Of a DNA stretch of 64,000 bases, positions 24,257-33,495 are shown piece after piece (position 1 is the first letter of the stretch; the number at the start of each line of letters is the position of its first letter). The position numbers were made by a program, and so were the translations under genes. The notes beneath the pieces were generated by a model. The model did not search any database, was not told the origin of the DNA, and saw only the letters and a program-made list of their open reading frames with translations. This DNA comes from Paenibacillus sp. PL2-23 (GTDB lineage Bacteria; Bacillota; Bacilli; Paenibacillales; Paenibacillaceae). Where the stretch lies: assembly GCF_040834005.1 (NCBI RefSeq), contig NZ_CP162129.1:571501-635500 (forward strand), read 5' to 3'.

Positions 24257-27200
24257 ATGAAGGTTAGGCATCGCGCGGCCGGTCTGTTTCTTGCCATTAT
24301 GATGATGTTTACATTGGTGGCGCCAGCGGCATATGCAGGGAGCATGGATCCACCGGCGGTTGCGTTCGGGGAGGTCATCGACAAGCGGCAGACCGAGCTT
24401 GCGCCGGGTGCGACGTACACATGGTATGACATGGAGACGAATAGGGGGGAGCAGAAAGTACATTTTGTTTCGTTCCATCCGGGCAGCTCGAATCTGGAGC
24501 TTATCGCGGGGACGAAATCCGGCAAGGTTCGCGGCATGGAAGGCGTAACGGAGATGGCGGCATACGCCGATGCGGCGGGCAGCAGGGTCATCGCTGGCAT
24601 TAACGGCGACTTTTACGAGATCAGCGGCAACGCGACAGGCGTACCGAACGGCTTGTTCATCGGGGGCGGACGCATCTTGAACAGCGCTACGAGCGCTTAT
24701 GCATTCGGCCTGCGTTCGGATGGCACATCGATCTACGGCAGTCCGATTCTGCTGAAAACCATCACCATAGACGGCTCCATCACGCCGATCACTCATGTGA
24801 ATCGATTCCGAAGCGATAATCAGCTGGTTCTGTACAGCACGGATTATTACGCCTCGACAATGACCTCGAACGAAGGTGACGAGATCGTGCTGGATATTGT
24901 GTCGGGCGACGTGAAGCATGGCGAGCCCATGGTGCTGAAGGTCGCGGAGGTGCGCACTGGCCAGGGGAACGCGCCGCTGAATGCTGGACAAGTTGTGTTA
25001 TCAGCATCGGGCAGCATGCGCTCCGCTCTTGCGGGTCTGGAAGTGGGCGACGAGCTGACGGCCGAGTTCACGCTCAGCGGCGGATGGGCTGATGTGCAGG
25101 TAGCGATCGGCGGTATGGGGCCGCTAATCCAGGACGGCGTCGTCCAGACGGGAGTCGGTCCGGCGGGCGTCCATCCAAGGACGGCTATTGGCACTAAGGC
25201 TGACGGCACGATCGTCATGTTCGAGATCGACGGCCGTCAGCCTGGCTTCAGCGAGGGAGTAGAGACGCATGAGCTCGCCGCGATTATGGCTGATCTTGGT
25301 GTCGTGAACGCCATGAACCTGGACGGCGGCGGGTCGTCGACGCTGGCGGCCAAGCTGCCGGGCGACATGGCGCTGCGCGTGATGAACAGCCCGTCGGACG
25401 GCGGAGAGCGCAAGACGGGCAACGGTCTGCTCTTGGTGAACAAAGCTCCCGAGCTCGGCACGGCCGCCAGTCTTGCGGTGCAGCCGAACGCAGAGCGCAT
25501 CCTGACCGGCTCCACCATCCAATTCCAAGCCAAAGGCGTAGACGCGAACGGACATCCCGCCGCTATGAACGGGACGCCGGAATGGCAGGCGGACGCATCG
25601 CTTGGAACGGTGGATGGAAGCGGCATGTTCACGGCCGGCGCGCAGGCTGGCACGGGTGCCATATCCGTTCAAGCGGGAGGCGCGCAAGGCAACGCGGAAA
25701 TCGAGGTTGTAGATGAGCTGACGGCCATCTCGTTCCCGGACGAAGCCAAGACGTACGAGTCCGGCATGCAGGACACGTTGTCGGTCGTCGCTACCCGGAA
25801 CGGGCAGGTTGTTCGGGCCGGCAACTCGAGCTTCGAATGGCGCGTGGAAGGGGATATCGGCACCGTCGATGAGAACGGAGTATTCTCCGCGACGAACGAG
25901 AACGGCCAGAATGGTCGGATCGTGGTCCAATATGGCGAGCTGGAAGCGTCCATGAATGTCAGCGTTGGCATTCCGCCAGCGATGCTGGAGGATTTCGAAT
26001 CGGGGCTTGCCAATTACACGCACGGAGGCGCTGCCTATAACACGGTGACGATCTCCGAGGAGACGAATCCGGATTATGTCCGTTCGGGCAGCGCTTCGCT
26101 GAAGCTGACCTACGATTTTATCGGCAAGACGGGTACATCGGGCGCCTATCTGCAGGCCAAGTCGACCGATACGAGGATTAATGTGCCTGGTTATCCGCAA
26201 AAGATCAGTATGTGGGTATACGGGGACGGCAAGAAGCATTGGCTGCGCATGCAAATGAAGGACGGCAACAACGCCTCGATTCCATTGGACTTCACCGACC
26301 AGGTGACGGGCGTGGCCTGGACGGGATGGCGCTATGTTGAAGCGACGGTTCCAAGCGGCAAGACGCCGCCATTCACGATTGACATGCCGGTCCGCTATAT
26401 GGAGACGAGCAATACGAAGAAGGACGCGGGAGTCATCTATGTAGACGATATTCGCGCGTTGTATGGCACGGTAGAGGAGGATATCTCGCCTCCTGTCCTT
26501 CACAGCTTGCTGCCGGCTGCCAATCAGACGGTCAAAAACGCGCATCCGACGATCGGCGCAACAGCGGAGGACGATGGTTACGACCCGGCCCAGCATCCAG
26601 CAACAACGCTGATTGATCCGGCTTCCATCCGGCTCTACGTGGACGATCAGCAGGTGCAGCACGGGTTGTATCCGCCCAAAGGCACCATTACCTATTCGCC
26701 AACCGAGCCGCTAGCCGAAGGCAGGCATAAAGCGAAGCTGGCCGTCCGGGATTTAAGCGGCAACCAGACGATTAAGGAATGGTATTTCAACGTCAATCTG
26801 GGCTCCCCGCAATTTGTGTACGATACGGCATCGGAGCAGTTTGCTGGTGAAGCCTATGAGCTTCCGATCCGCGTGGAGTCCGTTGCCAAGCTGAAGAATG
26901 GGCATGCGGAATACCAGTTCGATCCTGCAGTAACAGGAAGCTACGAGGTGGTATTAGGCCCGAAGCTGTCAGACACCCAGCTGACTTCATTGGTGGATCA
27001 GGACCAGGGAACGGTAAGAGTGACATTCCAAGATCTGGATGGGACTTCGCTGACGGATGAAGATATATTGGCGACAATCCACTACACCGTGAAGAGCGAC
27101 GTCATTGGACCAATCGGGCTAGAGCAATCCAAGGGCGAAGAGATGGTTCGTCCCCATACCATCGAGTTCAAGTCTGGCTCTATCATAATGGTGGAGGGCG

Positions 27201-29818
27201 ACGGTACGCCGAAGCCGTTCTACGGGGCGCCGCTTGAGGCGACCGTCAAGAGCAAGCTGAAGCTGCTGTGGCAGCATGCGGACATTGCGCTGGGCCAACC
27301 TGCGAGCTTCGTGATTACCGAGGACGGCGTTCCCGTTCAAGGTGCGACGCTCCTGCTGAACGGTGTTGCCATCGCCGGCGGCGAGGTTTCGAATGCGGGC
27401 GGGGTGCTGACGACCGCCGAAGCGACGACGGCCGTAGGCGTGGTCCAGGTTCAGGCCAGGAAAGGCGACGCCTACAGCCCCGTTATGACGTTCCCGGTTG
27501 CCGCTTACACCGGAGAAGCAGCGCCATACAACATCAGCGTGTCGATGGGCGAAGATGCTGCGACATCCAGGCAGCTGGCGTGGCATACGCATCCCGACAC
27601 GGCGGAGACGGTCGTGGAATGGGCGCCGAAGGCGTCATTCACGGATTTCGAAGCGGATAACATCACCCGCACGGTGGGGACGAGCAGCCTCTACAACTCG
27701 AATAATGACGGCACATACCGGGTGCATAAGGCGGAAGTGACCGGCCTTGCCCCGAACACGGCTTATGTCTACCGCGTCGGAGACGGCGGCAGCCATGTAA
27801 GCGCACAAGGGGAATTCCACACATCCGCAGCGAATGGAGAGGGCTTGAAGCTGCTGTTCTTCGGAGATTCTCAAGCCTCGGATCAAGCAGGCTTCAATCA
27901 GTGGGGAGAAGCGCTCCATACGGCGCTTGCCGATATGCCGGACGCGGAGCTGCTTATCCACGCGGGCGACATGGTCGACCATGGCCACGAGGAAGAGCAG
28001 TGGAGGATGTGGTTCGCGGCGGCCCAGGATATTTTCATGAAATACACGCTTCAGACGGTCGTTGGCAATCATGAAGTGACGGGCACGAACGGAGCGGGAG
28101 ACTATTTGGCCCATTTCCATAATCCGCAGAATGGACCGGCGTCGGCGAAGGGCAGTGCTTATTCCTTCGATGTAAAGGATACGCATTTCGTTATGCTGAA
28201 TACCGAGATGAGCGCCGAGGCGATGCAGGAGCAGGCGGAGTGGCTGGATATGGATCTGGAGGCGTCGGATAAGAAGTGGAAGATTGTTGTGTTCCACCAA
28301 GGTCCGTACGGGAGCATCTACTCCAATACGAATGTCCAGACCTACTGGGTGCCGGTGTTCGACAAGCACGGGGTGGATCTTGTCCTGAACGGACATGATC
28401 ACATCTATCTCCGGACCTTCCCGATGAAGGGCGGAGCGATTGTTCAGGAAGGCGAGGGCACGCGGTACGTGATCGGCGGCTCCACGGGACCGAAGTATTA
28501 CGCGCTTACGGAGAGATTCTGGCAGGAGGTCGTGTTCGACGAGGATATCAATATATTTACGTCGATTGAAATTACGGCTGACGCCATCAAGCTGACCGCC
28601 AAGACCATACACGGAGAGCTTGTGGATACCTTTGATATAGTGAAAAAGAAGCCAACGGTTATCCCAGCGCCGATCCCGACCCTGCCACCACCCGCCAAGC
28701 CGGGTCTCATCGAGGTGAAGGAGGAGCAGCTGAAGGGCGGAGCGAACGGCGAGGCTGTGGTCATCGAGGCCAAAGGCCCTATTAACGAGCTGGTCCTTCC
28801 TGCCGGTGCGGCAGAGCTGCTCGGGGGCAGCGACCTCATCCTCCGGTCCGACGAGCTCCAGCTGACCTTGCCATCGGATTGGTTGAAGGAGATCGCGTCA
28901 ATTCTGCCGGAGAACGAACATGCTGACAGCATACTAACGTTGTCTGTGGAACGCTTCGAAGGACAGTCGGCAGCAGAGCTCCTGGAGCTGGCAAGCGAGC
29001 ATACAGGAGCGGAGCTGCAAGCTGCAGGAGGCGTTCTTGACTTCCAATTGGTTGTTAAGGATGCAAGCGGCAAGCAGACGACGATTACGGAGTTCCAACA
29101 GCCGCTGACGATCTCAATCGCTGCTGACGCAGCGGTGAATCCGAATCTGACGGGCATTTATTACATCTCGGAGACAGGGAAGCTCGAATACGCGGGCGGC
29201 AAGTGGAGGGATGGCTGGCTTACGGCCGACCTGTCGCACTTCAGCGTCTACGCTGCGCTCGAATTCCGGAAGCCGTACAGGGATGTACCCGTCGATCATT
29301 GGGCGGCAGAGGCCATTGCCGGACTGACCGCGCGTCAGGTCGCTCAAGGCGTTGCGGACGGCCGATTTGATCCGGAGAGCCGGATTACGCGGGCGGAGTT
29401 CGCGGCGATGCTGGTTCGCGCTCTGCGCCTGCAAGGCGAAGCCGGCACGTCGTTCGCGGATGTGCCGATGACGGCATGGTACGCCAATGAGGTTGCCCTG
29501 GCGGCGGAAGCGGGCATCGTCACGGGCAGAAGTGAAGACAGCTTCGCGCCACACGACGAGGTAACCCGTCAGGAGATGGCCGCCATGATCGTGCGCTCGT
29601 ATGCGTACCTGAAGGGCGAGCCGATCCCCCTCAGCTCCGCGTCCCAGCCGTTCGTGGACATGGAGAGCGCGCCGGAATGGGCTAGGCAAGCTGTGTCGGC
29701 GGCTTATGAGCTGAAGCTGATGCAGGGCTACCCCGGCGGCGTCTTCCGCCCGCAGGGCAAGGGCAGCCGCGCTCAAGCTGCGATGATGATTTACAATATT
29801 TTAAGAGTCGAGGACTAG
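24257..29818 (+). CDS. Giant SLH-anchored phosphodiester glycosidase / metallophosphatase
   Basis: 1853 aa, secreted. Approximate order: signal peptide 1-27; phosphodiester glycosidase (NAGPA-like) domain 90-395 (AGINGDFYEISGNATGVPNGLF, MNLDGGGSSTLA); bacterial Ig-like repeats 400-580; a carbohydrate-binding-like module 585-740 (LEDFESGL...GSASLKL); Ig-like and cohesin-like segments 750-1090; a purple-acid-phosphatase-like fibronectin domain 1090-1190; a calcineurin-type phosphoesterase 1200-1420 with GDSQ, HAGDMVDHG, VVGNHE and NGHDHIY; then three SLH repeats from 1655. It is likely to act on wall or extracellular phosphodiester sugars, the two catalytic domains working in sequence. GGGAGGT precedes the ATG. 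Confidence 0.88.
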   Translation: MKVRHRAAGLFLAIMMMFTLVAPAAYAGSMDPPAVAFGEVIDKRQTELAPGATYTWYDMETNRGEQKVHFVSFHPGSSNLELIAGTKSGKVRGMEGVTEMAAYADAAGSRVIAGINGDFYEISGNATGVPNGLFIGGGRILNSATSAYAFGLRSDGTSIYGSPILLKTITIDGSITPITHVNRFRSDNQLVLYSTDYYASTMTSNEGDEIVLDIVSGDVKHGEPMVLKVAEVRTGQGNAPLNAGQVVLSASGSMRSALAGLEVGDELTAEFTLSGGWADVQVAIGGMGPLIQDGVVQTGVGPAGVHPRTAIGTKADGTIVMFEIDGRQPGFSEGVETHELAAIMADLGVVNAMNLDGGGSSTLAAKLPGDMALRVMNSPSDGGERKTGNGLLLVNKAPELGTAASLAVQPNAERILTGSTIQFQAKGVDANGHPAAMNGTPEWQADASLGTVDGSGMFTAGAQAGTGAISVQAGGAQGNAEIEVVDELTAISFPDEAKTYESGMQDTLSVVATRNGQVVRAGNSSFEWRVEGDIGTVDENGVFSATNENGQNGRIVVQYGELEASMNVSVGIPPAMLEDFESGLANYTHGGAAYNTVTISEETNPDYVRSGSASLKLTYDFIGKTGTSGAYLQAKSTDTRINVPGYPQKISMWVYGDGKKHWLRMQMKDGNNASIPLDFTDQVTGVAWTGWRYVEATVPSGKTPPFTIDMPVRYMETSNTKKDAGVIYVDDIRALYGTVEEDISPPVLHSLLPAANQTVKNAHPTIGATAEDDGYDPAQHPATTLIDPASIRLYVDDQQVQHGLYPPKGTITYSPTEPLAEGRHKAKLAVRDLSGNQTIKEWYFNVNLGSPQFVYDTASEQFAGEAYELPIRVESVAKLKNGHAEYQFDPAVTGSYEVVLGPKLSDTQLTSLVDQDQGTVRVTFQDLDGTSLTDEDILATIHYTVKSDVIGPIGLEQSKGEEMVRPHTIEFKSGSIIMVEGDGTPKPFYGAPLEATVKSKLKLLWQHADIALGQPASFVITEDGVPVQGATLLLNGVAIAGGEVSNAGGVLTTAEATTAVGVVQVQARKGDAYSPVMTFPVAAYTGEAAPYNISVSMGEDAATSRQLAWHTHPDTAETVVEWAPKASFTDFEADNITRTVGTSSLYNSNNDGTYRVHKAEVTGLAPNTAYVYRVGDGGSHVSAQGEFHTSAANGEGLKLLFFGDSQASDQAGFNQWGEALHTALADMPDAELLIHAGDMVDHGHEEEQWRMWFAAAQDIFMKYTLQTVVGNHEVTGTNGAGDYLAHFHNPQNGPASAKGSAYSFDVKDTHFVMLNTEMSAEAMQEQAEWLDMDLEASDKKWKIVVFHQGPYGSIYSNTNVQTYWVPVFDKHGVDLVLNGHDHIYLRTFPMKGGAIVQEGEGTRYVIGGSTGPKYYALTERFWQEVVFDEDINIFTSIEITADAIKLTAKTIHGELVDTFDIVKKKPTVIPAPIPTLPPPAKPGLIEVKEEQLKGGANGEAVVIEAKGPINELVLPAGAAELLGGSDLILRSDELQLTLPSDWLKEIASILPENEHADSILTLSVERFEGQSAAELLELASEHTGAELQAAGGVLDFQLVVKDASGKQTTITEFQQPLTISIAADAAVNPNLTGIYYISETGKLEYAGGKWRDGWLTADLSHFSVYAALEFRKPYRDVPVDHWAAEAIAGLTARQVAQGVADGRFDPESRITRAEFAAMLVRALRLQGEAGTSFADVPMTAWYANEVALAAEAGIVTGRSEDSFAPHDEVTRQEMAAMIVRSYAYLKGEPIPLSSASQPFVDMESAPEWARQAVSAAYELKLMQGYPGGVFRPQGKGSRAQAAMMIYNILRVED

Positions 29819-29859
29819 CTGTTATCCACACCTAACCCCCTATACAGGCATATCGTAAA

Positions 29860-29905
29860 AAGGCTGCCACACCCGTTCAGGCGGGGAGGCAGCCTTCTTC
29901 TCACT
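29860..29905 (+). terminator. Terminator after the giant SLH gene
   Basis: AAGGCTGCC ... GGCAGCCTT (29860-29896) followed by a pyrimidine-rich tract. The A-run before it could let it work in both directions. Confidence 0.75.
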
Positions 29906-30072
29906 TTTCACCTGCCGCAATCAATCCGCTTTCGTCATTCGGTCTCCCTTCGCACACCCCCATTCAGGACGAGTTCCATATCTCCACTTGTATACCTTTC
30001 CATCAACCTTCATGAAACATATAAATAATAGAACTTCATATTTATCGTTACTCATGAGTGGAGGTTGCTTAT

Positions 30073-31794
30073 TTGGAACAATACCGGATTGTGCCATGGG
30101 ATGACCTGTTGACCGAAGAAACATCCGGAATCAACCTGGAACAGTACGTTCCTCCAGAGCTGGAGCAGCTCGCCTATCAGGTTTGCAAATCTTACGATAT
30201 GAATGTCCAAGGCATGACGCTCATCACCTCTAAGCCCGACAAGGGAGGGGCGATCTGGCGGATCGAGACGAATCACGGCCCGCGAAGCCTGAAGGTGCTG
30301 CATCGGACACCGGAGCGCAGTATGTTCAGCGTAGGCGCGCAGGAGTACGTGGTGAAGCAGGGCGGCCGCGTCCCTGCCATCATCCACACCCGGGATGGCC
30401 AGAATTCCGTAATCGCCGGTGGCAAGCTGTGGATCGTAACCGACTGGATCGACACGCTGACGCCTGTCGCCAAGATTGATCTGGACGGAGCCATGTCGCT
30501 CTGCCACGGACTGGGCGAATTTCATAGCTGGACGAAAGGTTATGTTCCGCCGCTTGAAGCCGGACGTTCCTCTAGGATCTTTAAGTGGCAAAGTCAATAC
30601 GAAAAAATCATGTCTAAGCTGGGCTGGTTCCGCCATATCGCCCTTGCTTATCCTGACGCGGCCGCGAGTCCGCATCTGCTGTCCGTGCTGGACACGTTCG
30701 AGCAGCAAGCCAAGGATATTTTCACGAAATTCCAAGCCTCCTCCTATAGCAAAATGGTGCGAAAAGGTGAAGCCCACTGGGGGCTTGCGCATCAGGACTA
30801 CGGCTGGTCCAACGGCCAGATGGGGCCGGGCGGCATCTGGGTCATCGACCTGGACGGCGTAGCTTATGATCTGCCTATCCGCGATCTTCGGAAGATTATC
30901 ACCAGCACCATGGACGACATGGGCGCCTGGGATCTGGCGTGGATTCGCGGCGTTATCGATGCTTATCACCGCGCCAACCCGCTCGATCGGGAGACCTTCG
31001 AGCTGCTGTGGATCGACATGGCGTTCCCGAATGAATTTTATAAGCACGTCAAGGAGGTTGTGTTCCATCCTGAGGAGTTTATGAACACAGAGCTGGACGG
31101 CATTCTGGACCGGGTTGTGGCGACAGAAGCGAATAAGTGGGAAGTGCTGCGCGAGCTGGAGAAGGATATGGCCAATTACCCATCCGGTGATTATCCGGAG
31201 GTTGAAGAGCCTCTCAGCCAGCCGTTCACGTACCGGGATTACGCCAGAGGCGGCAGCCCCGTGGAGGCAAGCGAACCCGCCTTGGAAGGCGGCCATGAAG
31301 CGGAGGAAGAGGAGAGAAGCCCTGTGCGCAAGCGGCCGGGATCGGAATCACGCCCGCTTGTCGGCCAGCCGGCAAGGAAGCTGCGCAAGAGGGTTCGGCG
31401 GAAACGCGACAGCGAGCAGCGCACAACGCAGAGAGGCGCTCAGGCCTCCATGCCGAGAAGGAAGAAGGCGGCTGCGAAGCCGGCGAAAGCGTCCCAACCA
31501 AAAGTCCAGTTGAAACCGGCTCAGCCGAAAGCCTTGCGGAAGCCGTCTAAGCGCCTGACACCGGGCAAGCTTGCCAAGCCGAAAGCGATAGCCGCGAAGC
31601 CGGCCCCGAAGAAGAAGCCGGTGAAAACCGTTAAGCCCGCAGCTCGCGGGTCGATTCAGAAGCAAGTGAAAACCAAGCCGATTGGCAAAGCGGCTCTGAA
31701 GGCTGCTATGAGGCCTTACAGACGCAAGCCAGCCGCACGGGCATATATCACCGCTTTTAGAAGAAGCGCAACGATGAGGGAGATCGCGAGATGA
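30073..31794 (+). CDS. CotS-family spore coat kinase-like protein with long basic tail
   Basis: 573 aa. The first 350 residues are a CotS/YutH-type kinase-fold protein: IWRIETNHGPRSLKVLH (Lys-bearing strand), LCHGLGEFHSWTKGY, and WGLAHQDYGWSNGQM...VIDLDGVAYDLPIRDLRKI (HxDxxxxN and D motifs). The last 180 residues are a Lys/Ala/Pro/Arg-rich tail (KKAAAKPAKASQPK, LAKPKAIAAKPAPKKKP) resembling histone H1, far longer than usual CotS. TTG at 30073 is chosen for GTGGAGGT upstream; a GTG at 30058 lacks a site. It overlaps the glycosyltransferase gene in ATGA. Expected in the spore coat. Confidence 0.83.
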   Translation: MEQYRIVPWDDLLTEETSGINLEQYVPPELEQLAYQVCKSYDMNVQGMTLITSKPDKGGAIWRIETNHGPRSLKVLHRTPERSMFSVGAQEYVVKQGGRVPAIIHTRDGQNSVIAGGKLWIVTDWIDTLTPVAKIDLDGAMSLCHGLGEFHSWTKGYVPPLEAGRSSRIFKWQSQYEKIMSKLGWFRHIALAYPDAAASPHLLSVLDTFEQQAKDIFTKFQASSYSKMVRKGEAHWGLAHQDYGWSNGQMGPGGIWVIDLDGVAYDLPIRDLRKIITSTMDDMGAWDLAWIRGVIDAYHRANPLDRETFELLWIDMAFPNEFYKHVKEVVFHPEEFMNTELDGILDRVVATEANKWEVLRELEKDMANYPSGDYPEVEEPLSQPFTYRDYARGGSPVEASEPALEGGHEAEEEERSPVRKRPGSESRPLVGQPARKLRKRVRRKRDSEQRTTQRGAQASMPRRKKAAAKPAKASQPKVQLKPAQPKALRKPSKRLTPGKLAKPKAIAAKPAPKKKPVKTVKPAARGSIQKQVKTKPIGKAALKAAMRPYRRKPAARAYITAFRRSATMREIAR

Positions 31795-32987
31795 ACATTT
31801 TGATGATATGCACGGAGAAGCTTCCGGTGCCTAATATTCGGGGAGGGGCCATCCAGACCTATATCGGGGGCGTCGCGCAGCTCCTGAGCAAGCATCATAA
31901 GATGACCATCATCGGCCGGTCGGATCCCGAGCTGCCGGACGAAGAGACGGTAGACGGCATCCGTTATATCCGGTTCGATTCTCAGGGCGTGTTGGACATC
32001 TATATGAGCCACATTGTGCCTTATTTGGAATCGAGCCGGGAAGTGTACGATGTCATCCACATTTTCAACCGCCCGAAGATGGTTATGCCAGTGTCGTCCG
32101 TCAGGCCGGATGCGCGAATCGTGCTCAGCATGCATAATGATATGTTCAATCCCAATAAGCTGAGCAAGCAGGAAGGCGACGCGGTAGTGGAGAGGGTGGA
32201 GACGATTGTCACCATCAGCAACTATATCGGATCGGAGATTGTCAAATATTATCCGCAAGCAGAGTCCAAAATACGGACGATTTACTCCGGCGTCGATCTG
32301 TCCAGGTTCGCGCCTTGGAAGCAGTCGCAGTCCGCGCTTCGCGAGCGCGACAGCATCCGTGCCCAGCATAATCTGGGCAACAAGAAGGTCATTCTGTTCG
32401 TCGGCAGGCTCTCCCGCAACAAGGGGCCGCATGTGCTGGTTCGGGCGATGTCGGAGCTGAAGCATACTGACGCGGTACTCGTTATCGTGGGAGCCGCCTG
32501 GTATAGCGATAACCATATTAGCGACTATATTGCCTACCTCCGCGCCATGGCCGAAAAGTCGCCGATTCCGGTCATCACTACCGGTTATGTTCAGGCGAGC
32601 GAGGTTCACAAATGGTTCTGCGCGGGCGACGTATTCGTCTGTACGTCAATCTGGGAGGAGCCGCTCGCCCGTGTTCATTACGAGGCGATGGCGGCAGGCT
32701 TGCCGCTGATCACGACAGCCAGAGGCGGCAATCCCGAAATCATTCGCAGCAACAACGGGGTCATCATTCAGAATCCGGAGGACCCGTCCGAATATGCTTC
32801 CCATCTGAACAGCATGCTGTCCAACCTGGGCGGTGCCCGTCAAATGGGCCTGCAGGGCCGCAAGCTTGTTGAAGAGCATTTCACTTGGAATCATGTAGCG
32901 GGCAATATTCTGGATGTGTGGTCGAGGGTGAAGGCGGCCTCCGTATCCTCGGTTGACGAGGAGCAGCCAGAGGAGAGGAACGAATAG
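31791..32987 (+). CDS. cotSA: GT4-family glycosyltransferase (CotSA-like)
   Basis: A 398-aa GT-B glycosyltransferase. The N-terminal acceptor half has LPVPNIRGGAIQTYIGGVAQLLSKHH; the donor half has VILFVGRLSRNKGPHVLVRAM and SIWEEPLARVHYEAMAAGLPLITTARGGNPEII (the E-x7-E motif). Coupled to the CotS-like gene by ATGA, as cotS and cotSA are in Bacillus, so it probably glycosylates a coat component. A strong terminator follows. Confidence 0.86.
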   Translation: MNILMICTEKLPVPNIRGGAIQTYIGGVAQLLSKHHKMTIIGRSDPELPDEETVDGIRYIRFDSQGVLDIYMSHIVPYLESSREVYDVIHIFNRPKMVMPVSSVRPDARIVLSMHNDMFNPNKLSKQEGDAVVERVETIVTISNYIGSEIVKYYPQAESKIRTIYSGVDLSRFAPWKQSQSALRERDSIRAQHNLGNKKVILFVGRLSRNKGPHVLVRAMSELKHTDAVLVIVGAAWYSDNHISDYIAYLRAMAEKSPIPVITTGYVQASEVHKWFCAGDVFVCTSIWEEPLARVHYEAMAAGLPLITTARGGNPEIIRSNNGVIIQNPEDPSEYASHLNSMLSNLGGARQMGLQGRKLVEEHFTWNHVAGNILDVWSRVKAASVSSVDEEQPEERNE

Positions 32988-33027
32988 GCTTACCCGGCTT
33001 GCTTGATAGTGTTTGAAGGAAGAGGTT

Positions 33028-33071
33028 AAAAGCTTGAAATGACGGTGCGCGCACCGTTATTTCAAGCTTTT
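33028..33071 (+). terminator. Long terminator hairpin after cotSA
   Basis: AAAAGCTTGAAAT...ATTTCAAGCTTTT with an inner ACGGTGCGCGCACCGT stem (33028-33071). Nearly fully palindromic, so it can act in both directions. Confidence 0.85.
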
Positions 33072-33252
33072 CTGCTGTCTGCGGCGGCGACAGGGTGGTG
33101 GATGAGAGCTTTAAGCAAGCAGGGCTGTCTGCTGACGACCGGTTAAGGTAACCGGGTCATGGGACGGCCCTGGTTGATGCATGTTGTGCTTGGAGAGGGG
33201 AGCCAGGCTGCGTTTTGATGGGGGGGACGTCGTGCAGGCAGTGGCCGCGGAG

Positions 33253-33354
33253 CAAATAGACGTGCCAGAAACGTCTAAATGAGCGGGCGCGGGTGGTTTG
33301 GGTCAAATAGACGTGCCAGAAACGTCTAAATGAGCGGACGCGAGTAGTTTGGAG
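33253..33354. repeat. Two tandem 51-bp units, each with a TAGACGT palindrome
   Basis: Units begin at 33253 and 33304 and differ at only a few bases. Each contains TAGACGT-N7-ACGTCTA. The 508-base gap 32988-33495 holds the cotSA terminator, a small CCGGTT-AAGGT-AACCGG hairpin (about 33140-33156) and this repeat; I see no gene in it. Confidence 0.8.
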
Positions 33355-33495
33355 CAACACGAATATGAATAGCTGGGTACAGAAGGGGGGGCTTGCTGAG
33401 CAACGGTCCTTGTCTTGTCCTGCTTCGGTTGCGAGCTTGGATGCCCCTCTTTGTAAGTCTCCATGTTTATATAGAGTCATTTACGACTCTTGATA

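Noticed and set aside
25124..26662. Long minus-strand ORF inside the giant SLH gene
   Set aside because: Shadow frame of GC-rich coding DNA; the plus-strand domains are unambiguous.
29921..30055. Minus-strand ORF, 44 codons from ATG at 30055
   Set aside because: No ribosome site, it overlaps the CotS promoter and terminator area, and it has no recognisable domain.
33157..33480. Minus-strand 107-codon ORF with a repeated RSFRRFWHVYL segment
   Set aside because: The repeated peptide is only the translation of the 51-bp DNA repeat; no ribosome site.
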